In this document: one piece after another, positions 42,871 through 51,044 of the stretch | Layout: every line of letters begins with the position of its first letter | How positions within the stretch are numbered: the first letter of the stretch is position 1 | Assembly: GCF_051131705.1 (NCBI RefSeq) | Contig: NZ_CP180316.1 | Span: 3,348,001 to 3,412,000 of the forward strand | Reading direction: 5' to 3' | DNA length: 64,000 nt | From: Arthrobacter_M sp030063245 | Lineage (GTDB): Bacteria > Actinomycetota > Actinomycetes > Actinomycetales > Micrococcaceae | Position numbers and translations under genes: made by a program | The notes under the pieces: generated by a model | Seen by the model: only the letters and a program-made list of their open reading frames with translations | What the model was told of the DNA's origin: nothing | Databases searched by the model: none

Positions 42871-44295
42871 TCAGCGCATATTTTGGTACGCCTGCAGCCC
42901 TGGGGCCGTTAGCAGATGCGGCGTCCCGAGCACTCTGTCAAGAGCCGACTCGCTCATCAGCCCCTGTCCGCGAACCACGTCCACTACGCTGGCGCCGGTG
43001 GCCATGGCCTCTTGTGCCACTTCGGTTGCGAAGCGGTAGCCCAGATAGGGGACGAGTGCGGTGACCAGGCCTATGGATTGTTCCACGCTGGTCAGCAGCG
43101 CCACCGGGTCCGCTGTAATGCCGTCCACGCAGCGCTCGGCGAGCACGGTGCAGGCGGAGCGCAGTTCGCGCAGGGAGGAAAACAGGGCGCGGGCCATGAT
43201 CGGCTCGAACGCGTTGAGCTGTAGCTGGCCGGATTCTGCGGCCATCGTGATGGTGATGTCATTGCCTACGACGGAGTAGGCCACCTGGTTGACCACCTCG
43301 GGGATCACCGGGTTCACTTTGCCCGGCATGATGGACGATCCGGCTTGGACGGGCGGCAGCTGGATCTCGCCGAATCCGGCGCGCGGGCCGGAGGAGAGGA
43401 GGCGCAAATCGTTGGCAACCTTGGACAGCTTTACGGCAATGCGTTTAAGCACGCTGTGCAGCTGGACCAGTCCGCCAACGTCCTGCGTCGCTTCGATCAG
43501 GTCCCCGGCCGGGATGACCTCCACGCCGCTGATGGCTGCCAGGTGCTGACAGGCCAGCCGGGCGTAGTCGACGTGCGAGTTGAGCCCGGTACCGATGGCT
43601 GTGCCGCCGAGGTTGACCTCGGAGATCAGTTCCATCGCTTCGCGCAGCCGCTGCTCGTCTTCGGCCATCATCACGGCAAAGGTCTTGAATTCCTGTCCCA
43701 GGGTCATCGGCACGGCGTCCTGGAGTTGGGTGCGTCCCATCTTCAGGTAGCCGGCGAATTCCTCGGCCTTGGCAGCGAAGGATCGGCGCAGCCCAGCCAT
43801 GGCGTTCAGTAAATCCTCGGCGGAGCGATATAGTCCCACCCGCAGGGCGGTCGGGTATACATCATTGGTGCTTTGGCCCAGGTTCACGTGGTCCAGCGGA
43901 TGAAGCAGATCGTACTGCCCGCGCTCGGCGCCCATCAGTTCCAGCGCCCTGTTGGCGATGACCTCATTGGCGTTCATATTGGTGGAGGTTCCGGCACCGC
44001 CCTGAACGACGTCGACGATGAATTGCTCGTGCAGCTTGCCGGACCGGATTTCACGGCACGCGGCCATGATGGCCTCAGCGCGCGGGCCGTCCAGCAGCCC
44101 CAGTTCTCGGTTGGTGGTGGCGGCGGCTTCCTTGACGGAAGCCAATGCCACCACGAGATGCCTATACAGTCCGATAGACACTCCGGAAATGGGAAAGTTC
44201 AGGCTGGCGCGCAACGTGTGAACGCCGTAATAGGCGCCGTGGGGGACGTCCAGCCAACCGAGCAGATCGTGTTCGCGGCGGAACTCAGCTGACAT
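42871..44295 (-). CDS. aspA: Aspartate ammonia-lyase (aspartase)
   Basis: 474-residue member of the fumarase/aspartase family, deaminating L-aspartate to fumarate. The signature G-S-S-I-M-P-G-K-V-N-P lies near residues 318-328, with the catalytic serine loop; N-L-G-Q-S-T-N-D-V-Y-P and G-R-T-Q-L-Q-D-A-V are also present, the Q-L-Q-D form favouring aspartase over fumarase. It is the last gene of the leftward operon and overlaps the M20 gene by 11 bases. In this setting it would feed aspartate released by the upstream enzymes into the TCA cycle. Confidence 0.9.
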   Translation of the reverse strand: MSAEFRREHDLLGWLDVPHGAYYGVHTLRASLNFPISGVSIGLYRHLVVALASVKEAAATTNRELGLLDGPRAEAIMAACREIRSGKLHEQFIVDVVQGGAGTSTNMNANEVIANRALELMGAERGQYDLLHPLDHVNLGQSTNDVYPTALRVGLYRSAEDLLNAMAGLRRSFAAKAEEFAGYLKMGRTQLQDAVPMTLGQEFKTFAVMMAEDEQRLREAMELISEVNLGGTAIGTGLNSHVDYARLACQHLAAISGVEVIPAGDLIEATQDVGGLVQLHSVLKRIAVKLSKVANDLRLLSSGPRAGFGEIQLPPVQAGSSIMPGKVNPVIPEVVNQVAYSVVGNDITITMAAESGQLQLNAFEPIMARALFSSLRELRSACTVLAERCVDGITADPVALLTSVEQSIGLVTALVPYLGYRFATEVAQEAMATGASVVDVVRGQGLMSESALDRVLGTPHLLTAPGLQAYQNMR

Positions 44296-45508
44296 CGACG
44301 CTCTCCATTTCCAGCGGGATTCCGGGGCCGTTCGGTGACAACCGTGCGGCGCCGCGGCTGATCAACCGGGCGCGCAGCCTCGAGTCGGCAGCAAGGTCGA
44401 TGCAGGTGTGCGCCATGGCCTTGGCCGCATCCAGCACCGCCCGATCGGCTGCGGCGGTGATACAGGCGGCGGCGAATTCCCTCTGGTGGTTCACCGCTGG
44501 CAGCGACTCTATGCCGATGTATGGATGGATGGCCGGCAGCATCTGGGAAACGTTGCCCATGTCCGTGGAGGCGCGGTTCATCCGCATGTCCGGGCCGGAA
44601 CTGGTAAACGTGCGGCCCAGCGCGATGGCGTTGGCCACGTAGAGATCCAGGATCGCCTCATTCGTGGCGAATTCGGCGTAGGGCTTGCTTTCGGCCTCAA
44701 TCTCCAGCTCGCAGCCCGTGGACAGGGCCCCGGCCTCGAAACAGCGGCGTACCTTCGCCTCGAGCACGGCCAGGTCAGCCAGCGAACCGGCACGCACGTA
44801 CCAGCGGCCTTCGGTGACCTCCGGGATGGCGTTGGGAGCTTCTCCGCCGCTGGTGACGACGCCGTGGACGCGGACCCCGGATTCCAGCTGCTGACGCAAC
44901 AGCCCGATAGCCACCTGTGCCACGGTGAAGGCGTCAGCCGCGTTGATCCCGCGTTCGGGGTAGGCGCCGGCGTGGCTGGCCTTACCCCGGTACCGGATCT
45001 TGCTGTGCGAGACGGCGTACGGTTCGGCCCGGGACACGTCGAGCGGACCGGGGTGGACCATCATGGCGGCGTGCACGCCGTGGAATGCGCCGCCGTCGAG
45101 CAGTTCAATCTTTCCGCCTCCGCCTTCCTCGGCCGGTGTCCCAAATACCGTCAGTGTGATGTCAAGGGCGTCCACCACCGGGGCCAGCGCGGCGGCTGTC
45201 CCCACGGCTGCCGCTGCAATGATGTTGTGTCCGCAGGCGTGACCGAGCCCCGGCAGGGCGTCGTATTCGGCACAGATGCCCAAATGCAGGCTGCCGCTGC
45301 CCACGGTGGCGGCAAACGCCGTCGGCAGTCCGCACAGATTCGTCTCCACGTTGAACCCGACACCGGCGAGTTCGGCAGCCACCCAGGCGGAGGCGTTGGT
45401 CTCCTGCCAGGCAATCTCCGGATGGGCATGAATGCGATGCGAGAGCGCCACCAGCCGGTCTTCCAGGGAGTCGATGCGGGCGCTGGCGATGTCCTTCATC
45501 CTGTTCAC
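44285..45508 (-). CDS. M20 family amidohydrolase (PM20D2/AbgB-like)
   Basis: 407-residue metallo-amidohydrolase. Metal ligands are in place: E-Y-D-A-L-P-G-L-G-H-A-C-G-H-N, then P-A-E-E-G-G-G-G-K (the Glu pair), and M-V-H-P-G. Relatives cleave N-acyl or aminobenzoyl amino acids and some dipeptides. The start is a GTG at 45508, overlapping the DUF1028 stop (GTGA). Between a Rid/DUF1028 pair and aspartase, an N-acyl-aspartate-type substrate is an attractive guess, not shown. Confidence 0.87.
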   Translation of the reverse strand: MNRMKDIASARIDSLEDRLVALSHRIHAHPEIAWQETNASAWVAAELAGVGFNVETNLCGLPTAFAATVGSGSLHLGICAEYDALPGLGHACGHNIIAAAAVGTAAALAPVVDALDITLTVFGTPAEEGGGGKIELLDGGAFHGVHAAMMVHPGPLDVSRAEPYAVSHSKIRYRGKASHAGAYPERGINAADAFTVAQVAIGLLRQQLESGVRVHGVVTSGGEAPNAIPEVTEGRWYVRAGSLADLAVLEAKVRRCFEAGALSTGCELEIEAESKPYAEFATNEAILDLYVANAIALGRTFTSSGPDMRMNRASTDMGNVSQMLPAIHPYIGIESLPAVNHQREFAAACITAAADRAVLDAAKAMAHTCIDLAADSRLRARLISRGAARLSPNGPGIPLEMESVDVS

Positions 45509-46179
45509 AGGTCCCCCGGAACACCATAGGCGGGAGCGGTTTCCGGGTGGACGGCGCGGGTCAGGTAGTCGATCTTTTGCGGTTCCCACAGTGTCCAGAG
45601 TTCGGACAACCGGGTGATCGGATCGTCGTCGTCCCAGTCCGCCCGCAGGTCCGTGACCGGCCATGCAGCGTGGTCCACCACGACGAGTCCCGCCGAATGC
45701 TGCGGTCCCTCTTCACCCCCAGCATCGCGGCCGGCGCGAAGACCTGCGAGCAGCCGATCCTCGAAGGCCCCGTCAGCGGAACTGTACGCGGCCATGATGG
45801 CATCCACCACCTCCGGGCTGGAAAGCAGATTTCCGGCGGCCACGGCACCTGCACCTTCCACAGTCCGGTGCGTGCCCAGTGTCCCGGAGCCACTGAAGGC
45901 GGCCGTGCGGCCGTGTGCGTCAACCACGCTCAGCTGGCGGTAGTTGATGTCCTCAGTCCCGGCCACCAGCTTGGCCATCGCCTCGGCCGCCGGCGCACCG
46001 GCTTCCAGCAGGTCCAGCAGCGCAGTGCCAAGCCCCGGGTCGGTGATGTTCTGCGAGGCAGTACCGCCCACGCCCTGGCGCAAATGGACGCAGCGGGCGG
46101 CGACGGCCGGTGAGGACGAGGTGACCACCATGCCGAACGCGCCGGTCTGCGGATCGCGGGCTACTAGGGAAAACGTCAT
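45505..46179 (-). CDS. DUF1028 family protein (putative Ntn-hydrolase fold)
   Basis: 224-residue protein of the DUF1028 family: M-T-F-S-L-V-A-R-D-P-Q-T-G-A-F-G at the start, and G-V-G-G-T-A-S-Q-N-I-T-D-P-G. Structures of the family show an Ntn-hydrolase-like fold, but the activity is not established. ATG at 46179 with AAGGAG five bases upstream. DUF1028 genes often sit beside Rid proteins and amidases, as here, so it may hydrolyse a small amide or remove a reactive intermediate. Confidence 0.87.
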   Translation of the reverse strand: MTFSLVARDPQTGAFGMVVTSSSPAVAARCVHLRQGVGGTASQNITDPGLGTALLDLLEAGAPAAEAMAKLVAGTEDINYRQLSVVDAHGRTAAFSGSGTLGTHRTVEGAGAVAAGNLLSSPEVVDAIMAAYSSADGAFEDRLLAGLRAGRDAGGEEGPQHSAGLVVVDHAAWPVTDLRADWDDDDPITRLSELWTLWEPQKIDYLTRAVHPETAPAYGVPGDL

Positions 46180-46190
46180 GGGAACTCCTT

Positions 46191-46619
46191 TTAGTTGGCT
46201 AACGAGGCAGAGTTGCTGAGGACGGCGGTGGCATCGATTTCCACCAGCCATTCGGGGCGGCCCAGGGCGCTGACCACCAGGCCCGTTGAGACTGGGAAGA
46301 CGCCTTTGAGCCACTTGCCCATGGTCCGGTAGACGGGTTCGCGGTAGCGCGGGTCGATCAGGTAGACGGTCACCTTCACAATGTCCTCAAGGCTGCCTCC
46401 GGCCTCCTCGAGCAGCATCTTGATGTTAGCCATCGCCTTCTCGGCCTGCGCCTCCACGTCACCGATGCCAAGGGATTCCCGGGTGTCCAGGTCCTGGCCG
46501 ATCTGCCCGCGAAGGTAGACGACTCCGTTGGCGACCACTGCCTGGCACAGGTCGTTGTCCAGATTCTGCTCAGGATATGTGTCCTTCGAGTTGAAGGTTC
46601 TGATGCGGGTGTGCTGCAT
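46191..46619 (-). CDS. RidA/YjgF/YER057c family protein without the canonical arginine
   Basis: 142-residue Rid-fold protein (V-V-Y-L-R-G-Q-I-G, I-V-K-V-T-V-Y-L-I-D, W-L-V-E-I-D-A). In RidA proper a conserved P-A-R-S segment supplies the arginine that holds the imine carboxylate; here the same place reads P-V-S-T, so it belongs to a Rid subgroup lacking it. It shares one base with the end of the monooxygenase gene (TGATG), so it is translated with it. By analogy with RutC in pyrimidine breakdown it could process the product of the flavin monooxygenase. Confidence 0.87.
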   Translation of the reverse strand: MQHTRIRTFNSKDTYPEQNLDNDLCQAVVANGVVYLRGQIGQDLDTRESLGIGDVEAQAEKAMANIKMLLEEAGGSLEDIVKVTVYLIDPRYREPVYRTMGKWLKGVFPVSTGLVVSALGRPEWLVEIDATAVLSNSASLAN

Positions 46620-48082
46620 CAGACCTGCACCCCGCCCAGGATCTTGTCCGAGAGGCCCGCAGAGGCTTTCACCAGGCCCAGCGGCCCGTCGAAGTCAAAG
46701 TTGCGGTAGACGGCACCCAGCTGGGCGAAGGGCGGGGACTGTGCAAAAAGCTGGAACGTGAGGCGGTGCCCGGCGTAATCGCTGTTGAGCAGGTCGCGGG
46801 CGAAGGCCAGCAGCCGGCGACGGTCCTCGGAGACCCAGTTCTCATTCACGGAGTAGAACTTCTCCAGCCACGGTGCGGTCTCCGGATCGGCGAAGGTGGC
46901 CGAATCCGGGGTGATGCAGATCTGCCCGCCGCACAGTTCGCGGGCCAGGTGCATCATGGCGGGCAGCTGGGACAGTGCTGTGACCCGGCCCGCGTAAAGC
47001 AGCGACTGGTTGGGCATGAGCAGGCCGCCGGGGCTGGTCTCGGCATTGGCGATGGCCGCTGTGAGATGGGCGTTGATACCCTCTCGGTAGCAGGCCAGTT
47101 GCGCCAGCTTCTCCTGGACTGCCTGCTGCTTTTCCAGCCCAGTCTGCTTCACGTTCCACAGCGCGGATCCAATCATCAGGTCGGCCAGGTGCAGGGTGCG
47201 CTGGACGAAGGGGAAGGCGCTGTAGCGATGCAGGGTGGAGCGGATGAAGGCGGCGGCCTTGGTATGCCGGTAGAACAGCACGTCCTCCCAAGGGATTTCG
47301 ACGTCGTCGAACACCACCAGGGATTCCACCTCGTCCACGCGGTTGGCCAGCGGGTAGTCTTCCGACGGCGCCCTGCCTGCAAAGCCGTTGCGGGAGATGA
47401 ACTTGAGCCCTGGACTACCCATGTCCATGACGAAACCGACAGCGTAGTCGGAGAGCTCGCTGTTGCCCCAGTTCGCGATCGTCGGCTTGGTGAAGGCCTG
47501 ATTGGAATAGGCGGCTGCCGTCTCATACTTTGCTCCGCGGACCACAATGCCGTTGTCGGTTTCGCGGACCACGTGCAGGAGCATGTCCGGGTCCTGGTCC
47601 TGCGGGGCCTTGGACCGGTCGCCCTTGGGGTCCGTGTTCGCGGAAACGTGGAACGGGTCTGCCGTGATCGACTGCGCAATGTGGCGGCGGATGTTCTCCG
47701 AGAACCGCGGATCCACTTCGTTGAGGACGTCCTGGCCGTCGTAGAGGGACCACATCTCGCCGATCGTCTCATCGCCAACGCGGGTGACCACTCCGCCGGC
47801 CTCGCGCTGGACCAGGTCCACGGCGGCCCGCTTGTCGTTCCAGTCCTGCCGGGTCTTGGGCAGCCGGTTGGCAATGGCGTTCAGTTCGCCGGTGGTCTCA
47901 TCGGCGTACGTCATGACCTTCTGCGTCTCCTCCTCGTGGGCAAGATCGTAGATGCGGGCCCGGACGTCCACGATCGGCTTGAACATGGTGTGCGTGGTGA
48001 CGTCGTCCACCTTTTCCCCGTTAATCCAGACCTTGCGGCCGTCGCGGATGGATTCGCGGTATTCATCTCCGGTGCGGATCAT
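46619..48082 (-). CDS. HpaB-type FADH2-dependent monooxygenase
   Basis: 487-residue oxygenase component of the 4-hydroxyphenylacetate 3-hydroxylase family. Conserved stretches include T-H-T-M-F-K-P-I-V-D, R-G-A-K-Y-E-T-A-A-A-Y-S-N, V-F-D-D-V-E-I-P-W-E and, near the end, F-A-R-D-L-L-N-S-D-Y-A-G-H-R. Enzymes of this family use reduced flavin from a partner reductase to hydroxylate phenols or to attack N-heterocycles. The flavin reductase is the gene before it (ATGA overlap), completing a two-component system. Companions for homoprotocatechuate breakdown are absent, so the substrate is probably not 4-hydroxyphenylacetate. Confidence 0.9.
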   Translation of the reverse strand: MIRTGDEYRESIRDGRKVWINGEKVDDVTTHTMFKPIVDVRARIYDLAHEEETQKVMTYADETTGELNAIANRLPKTRQDWNDKRAAVDLVQREAGGVVTRVGDETIGEMWSLYDGQDVLNEVDPRFSENIRRHIAQSITADPFHVSANTDPKGDRSKAPQDQDPDMLLHVVRETDNGIVVRGAKYETAAAYSNQAFTKPTIANWGNSELSDYAVGFVMDMGSPGLKFISRNGFAGRAPSEDYPLANRVDEVESLVVFDDVEIPWEDVLFYRHTKAAAFIRSTLHRYSAFPFVQRTLHLADLMIGSALWNVKQTGLEKQQAVQEKLAQLACYREGINAHLTAAIANAETSPGGLLMPNQSLLYAGRVTALSQLPAMMHLARELCGGQICITPDSATFADPETAPWLEKFYSVNENWVSEDRRRLLAFARDLLNSDYAGHRLTFQLFAQSPPFAQLGAVYRNFDFDGPLGLVKASAGLSDKILGGVQV

Positions 48083-48684
48083 GTGGCGTTCTCCTTGGTG
48101 TTCTTGCGGTAGGTGGGGCCCGAGCCGGGGTAATCGTCGAAGACGGACGGCGGGACGGGGAGGGGTTTGGCATAGGTTTGGGCGCTGTAGATCAGCGGGT
48201 CCCCGCCGTGCGTTTCAACGTTGGTGACAAGGCCTATGTAGATCCTGTGCGTGCCGGCCTCAACCATTTGGTGGATGCTGCAGTCAAAGCTGGCCACGGC
48301 GTCGGCGATGCGCGGCGATCCGGACGGGGCCGGCTCCCACTGGCCGCAGCTGAAGTCCCAGGGATCCTTGCCGGGCCAGGGGCGTCCGGCAAAGGTGTCA
48401 GCAACGTGGTCATGCTGGCTGCCCAGCACATTGACGGTGAAGGCGCCGTTGGCGTGGATGGCCTCGTTGATCGGGCTGCGGCTGTTGATGCAGACCAGCA
48501 CCAGGCGGGGGTCAGCGGAGACGGAGCACATGGCGCTCACCGTCTGGGCAAAACGACCCGTTTCGCCCTCGGTGGCCACCACGGTAACACCGGTGGCCAC
48601 GGCGCCCATCGCAGCAATGAATGGATCGTAGGGCCGCGTGGGCGTTGGTGCGGCAGTGGAGGTGCTGTCGGCTGAAACAGTCAT
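48079..48684 (-). CDS. Flavin reductase (HpaC/RutF-like)
   Basis: 201-residue NAD(P)H:flavin oxidoreductase of the FMN-binding split-barrel family: M-G-A-V-A-T-G-V-T-V-V-A-T, Q-T-V-S-A-M-C-S-V-S, and N-G-A-F-T-V-N-V-L. It supplies reduced flavin to the HpaB-type oxygenase encoded next. ATG at 48684 with AAGGAG six bases upstream. First gene of the leftward operon; its C-terminus is longer than usual and proline-rich. Confidence 0.9.
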   Translation of the reverse strand: MTVSADSTSTAAPTPTRPYDPFIAAMGAVATGVTVVATEGETGRFAQTVSAMCSVSADPRLVLVCINSRSPINEAIHANGAFTVNVLGSQHDHVADTFAGRPWPGKDPWDFSCGQWEPAPSGSPRIADAVASFDCSIHQMVEAGTHRIYIGLVTNVETHGGDPLIYSAQTYAKPLPVPPSVFDDYPGSGPTYRKNTKENAT

Positions 48685-48847
48685 CGTTTTCTCCTTGTCC
48701 GGTTGCAGATTCATCTGCAATCAGTATTCGGAGTAGAAACGGTATGTGTCCAACATAAGTTTCTGATCATTGCCATCGGTTTTATAGAAACCCCGACAGC
48801 GGAGAGCCTGCCCGGGCGATCGACGTGGAAAATCCGGCCGGATCCTG

Positions 48848-49765
48848 CTAGGCCCGAGTTCCCAACGAGGTCCGGCATTGGTCGATGAACGCGACCGCAC
48901 GCCGCGTCAGCCGGACTCCGTTCAGGTGAACGGCGCCTGCATTCAGGCCGGGAAATGTACCGGTCAGTGGTCTGGTGACGAATGCCAGACCCTCGTAGCT
49001 CATGTTGATGTTGGTCCGCTGGCTCAGGATCGAGTAGCCCAGGCCGCGGGCGACGAGTGCTCGGACCATTTCAAAGCTGGTGGTGCGGAACCTGACGTTA
49101 GGAGTCAGATTCTCTGCGCCGAAGAATGACAGGAAGTAGTCCCCGCCCGGCGGAAGGTCAAAGAGGATCAGCGGCTGCGGCGCAAGATCCGCCAGGGCGA
49201 GGTTCTCCCGGCTGGCCAGTTCGTGGCGCTCGGGCAGGATGACGTAGGGCGGCGTGGAGACCACCACATTGAGCGCCAGATCTTTCGCAATGTGGCGCTG
49301 GCCGAAGTCGTATTCGTACAGGATGGCCAAGTCCAGCGAACCGTCCCGCAACTGTTCCTCCAATCGGGTGTGCGATCCCTCGACGAAGTTCAGGTCCACG
49401 TCCGGATGGTTTTTTGTGAAATCCGCGATGACGCGCGGCAGCAGGATCGGTGCCAGTGTGCTGTAGCAGCCCACTGCCAGTTTTCCCGAAAGGGATTCAC
49501 TGGACTCCCGGGCGGAATTGCGCAGATCCTCCATACCGGCCACCAGCCTGCGGGCATCAGTCAGGACCTGCTGCCCCACATTGGTCAGCGTCAGCCCGCG
49601 CGGATGCCGGATGAAAACCTGCACGTCCAGTGCCTCTTCAAGATCGGACAGCGCCGTGGAAACGGCCGACTGGGAAAGATAGAGCCGTGCTGCGGCGGCC
49701 GTTACGCTGCCGGTCTCCGCAGCCGCAATAAGGTATTCAAGTTGCCGCAAACTGAAATTAGACAT
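48848..49765 (-). CDS. LysR family transcriptional regulator
   Basis: 305-residue LysR-type regulator: N-terminal helix-turn-helix (L-R-Q-L-E-Y-L-I-A-A-A-E-T-G-S-V and L-S-Q-S-A-V-S-T-A-L-S), then the effector domain (L-A-V-G-C-Y-S-T-L-A-P). It lies just upstream of the monooxygenase operon in the same orientation, and 106 bases divergent from the M20/ABC importer operon, so it is placed to control both. The inducer would be the imported compound or a breakdown product. Confidence 0.9.
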   Translation of the reverse strand: MSNFSLRQLEYLIAAAETGSVTAAAARLYLSQSAVSTALSDLEEALDVQVFIRHPRGLTLTNVGQQVLTDARRLVAGMEDLRNSARESSESLSGKLAVGCYSTLAPILLPRVIADFTKNHPDVDLNFVEGSHTRLEEQLRDGSLDLAILYEYDFGQRHIAKDLALNVVVSTPPYVILPERHELASRENLALADLAPQPLILFDLPPGGDYFLSFFGAENLTPNVRFRTTSFEMVRALVARGLGYSILSQRTNINMSYEGLAFVTRPLTGTFPGLNAGAVHLNGVRLTRRAVAFIDQCRTSLGTRA

Positions 49766-49871
49766 CGATTTAACCGAACCCCTTCTTCTAATACATCTGT
49801 TTTACATGCCGTGTGATCCATTGCATAGTCGTTCTCAGTACCAACGCCGTCGCCTGATCAAGGAGCAGATC

Positions 49872-51017
49872 ATGACCGATCCCGATCTTCAACTTTTGTT
49901 CGATACTCTCTCCATCGATTCGACTTGGGGGCGCGAACAGCAACTGGCGGACTTCATGGCGGCGCAGATGCGTGCCTGGGGCGTCGATGATGTCGAACTT
50001 GTCGAGTCCCTGCCTGGCCGTCCCAGTGTTGGCGGCCGGATCCGCGGTACAGGAGGCGGAAAGTCCCTGATCCTGAACGGGCACCTGGACATCTATGAAA
50101 CGTCCCCGGACTGGACCCGTGATCCCTTCACGCCTGTTGTGGAGAACGGTCGCGTGTACGGGGCCGGTATTGCCGACATGAAAGCGGCGACGACGGCGGC
50201 CCTCGCTGTGATGCGACGCATCGCCACCTCCGGCGAACGACCCCGAGGGGACGTCATATTCCAAGGGGTCTCGTGTCATTTTGAGGGCGGCGTGGGAACC
50301 CGCTCCCTGCTGGAGGCCGGCTTCACCGCCGACGCCGCCATCTGTGGCGAGCCCACGGACAACACCATCGGCACCGTGCACCGGGGCGCCGCATACCTGA
50401 AGATCACCACGTTCGGAAAGCAGGCGCACACCTCCGCCAAAGAGATGGGGCTGAACGCCATTGAAACCATGGAACCGATTCTCGTCGCTATGCGGGACCT
50501 GGAGGGTGCGATGCCCTACACCCCGCACCCTGATCTGCCTGGCGGCCCGAACCTGAACATCGGCACCATCCGCGGCGGCACCAAACACAACCAGGTTCCG
50601 GACCGTTGCGAAATGACCTGCGACATCCGGCTGCTGCCGTCACAGGACCCCTATGATGTCAAGGTCCAAGTGGAACAGATGATCAGCAATCTGAAAGCCA
50701 CCGATCCCCGGATAGAAGCCACCGTGGAATTCAGCGACCACTGGCTCAGCGGACCCAGGCTCCCCTACGAGATCGACCGTTCCTCCCCCATTTCCACCAC
50801 CGTAGCGGCCGCCGTCGCCGCCACAGGCTCCGACCCCGTGTACCAGGGCATCCAGTTCTGGACGGACATGGTGCCACTGAAGCAGTTCGGCATCCCCGCA
50901 GTCAACGTCGGCCCTGGCACACCGCCCTACAGCTGGCCCGACGAATGGGTCGAACTAGACAAATACCGGCAAATTATCGATGTCTACGCCCACGCCGTCA
51001 CCCTCTGGTGCAAATAG
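49872..51017 (+). CDS. M20-fold (ArgE/DapE-like) protein with altered metal ligands
   Basis: 381-residue protein of the ArgE/DapE/CPG2 family by overall sequence (L-N-G-H-L-D-I-Y, G-A-G-I-A-D-M-K-A, C-G-E-P-T, dimer domain). The usual Glu-Glu pair (catalytic base and metal ligand) before the G-G-x-G-T loop reads H-F here (V-S-C-H-F-E-G-G-V-G-T), and the C-terminal metal His (normally A-H-x-x-D-E-x-V) reads Y-S-W-P-D-E-W-V. A standard two-zinc peptidase mechanism therefore looks unlikely. ATG at 49872 with AAGGAG upstream. Followed by an amino-acid ABC importer. Confidence 0.83.
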   Translation: MTDPDLQLLFDTLSIDSTWGREQQLADFMAAQMRAWGVDDVELVESLPGRPSVGGRIRGTGGGKSLILNGHLDIYETSPDWTRDPFTPVVENGRVYGAGIADMKAATTAALAVMRRIATSGERPRGDVIFQGVSCHFEGGVGTRSLLEAGFTADAAICGEPTDNTIGTVHRGAAYLKITTFGKQAHTSAKEMGLNAIETMEPILVAMRDLEGAMPYTPHPDLPGGPNLNIGTIRGGTKHNQVPDRCEMTCDIRLLPSQDPYDVKVQVEQMISNLKATDPRIEATVEFSDHWLSGPRLPYEIDRSSPISTTVAAAVAATGSDPVYQGIQFWTDMVPLKQFGIPAVNVGPGTPPYSWPDEWVELDKYRQIIDVYAHAVTLWCK

Positions 51018-51044
51018 CCACTCCCCGAAAGGAAATTTACTCCC

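Noticed and set aside
44408..45529. 373-codon open frame on the plus strand
   Set aside because: Antisense to the M20 amidohydrolase; composition typical of a shadow frame.
46766..48112. 448-codon open frame on the plus strand
   Set aside because: Antisense to the HpaB-type monooxygenase; Val/Gly/His-rich with no recognisable domain.
46619..48684. 4-hydroxyphenylacetate hydroxylase system (hpaBC)
   Set aside because: The families match, but none of the homoprotocatechuate pathway genes is nearby and the partners are nitrogen-handling enzymes, so the specific names were not applied.
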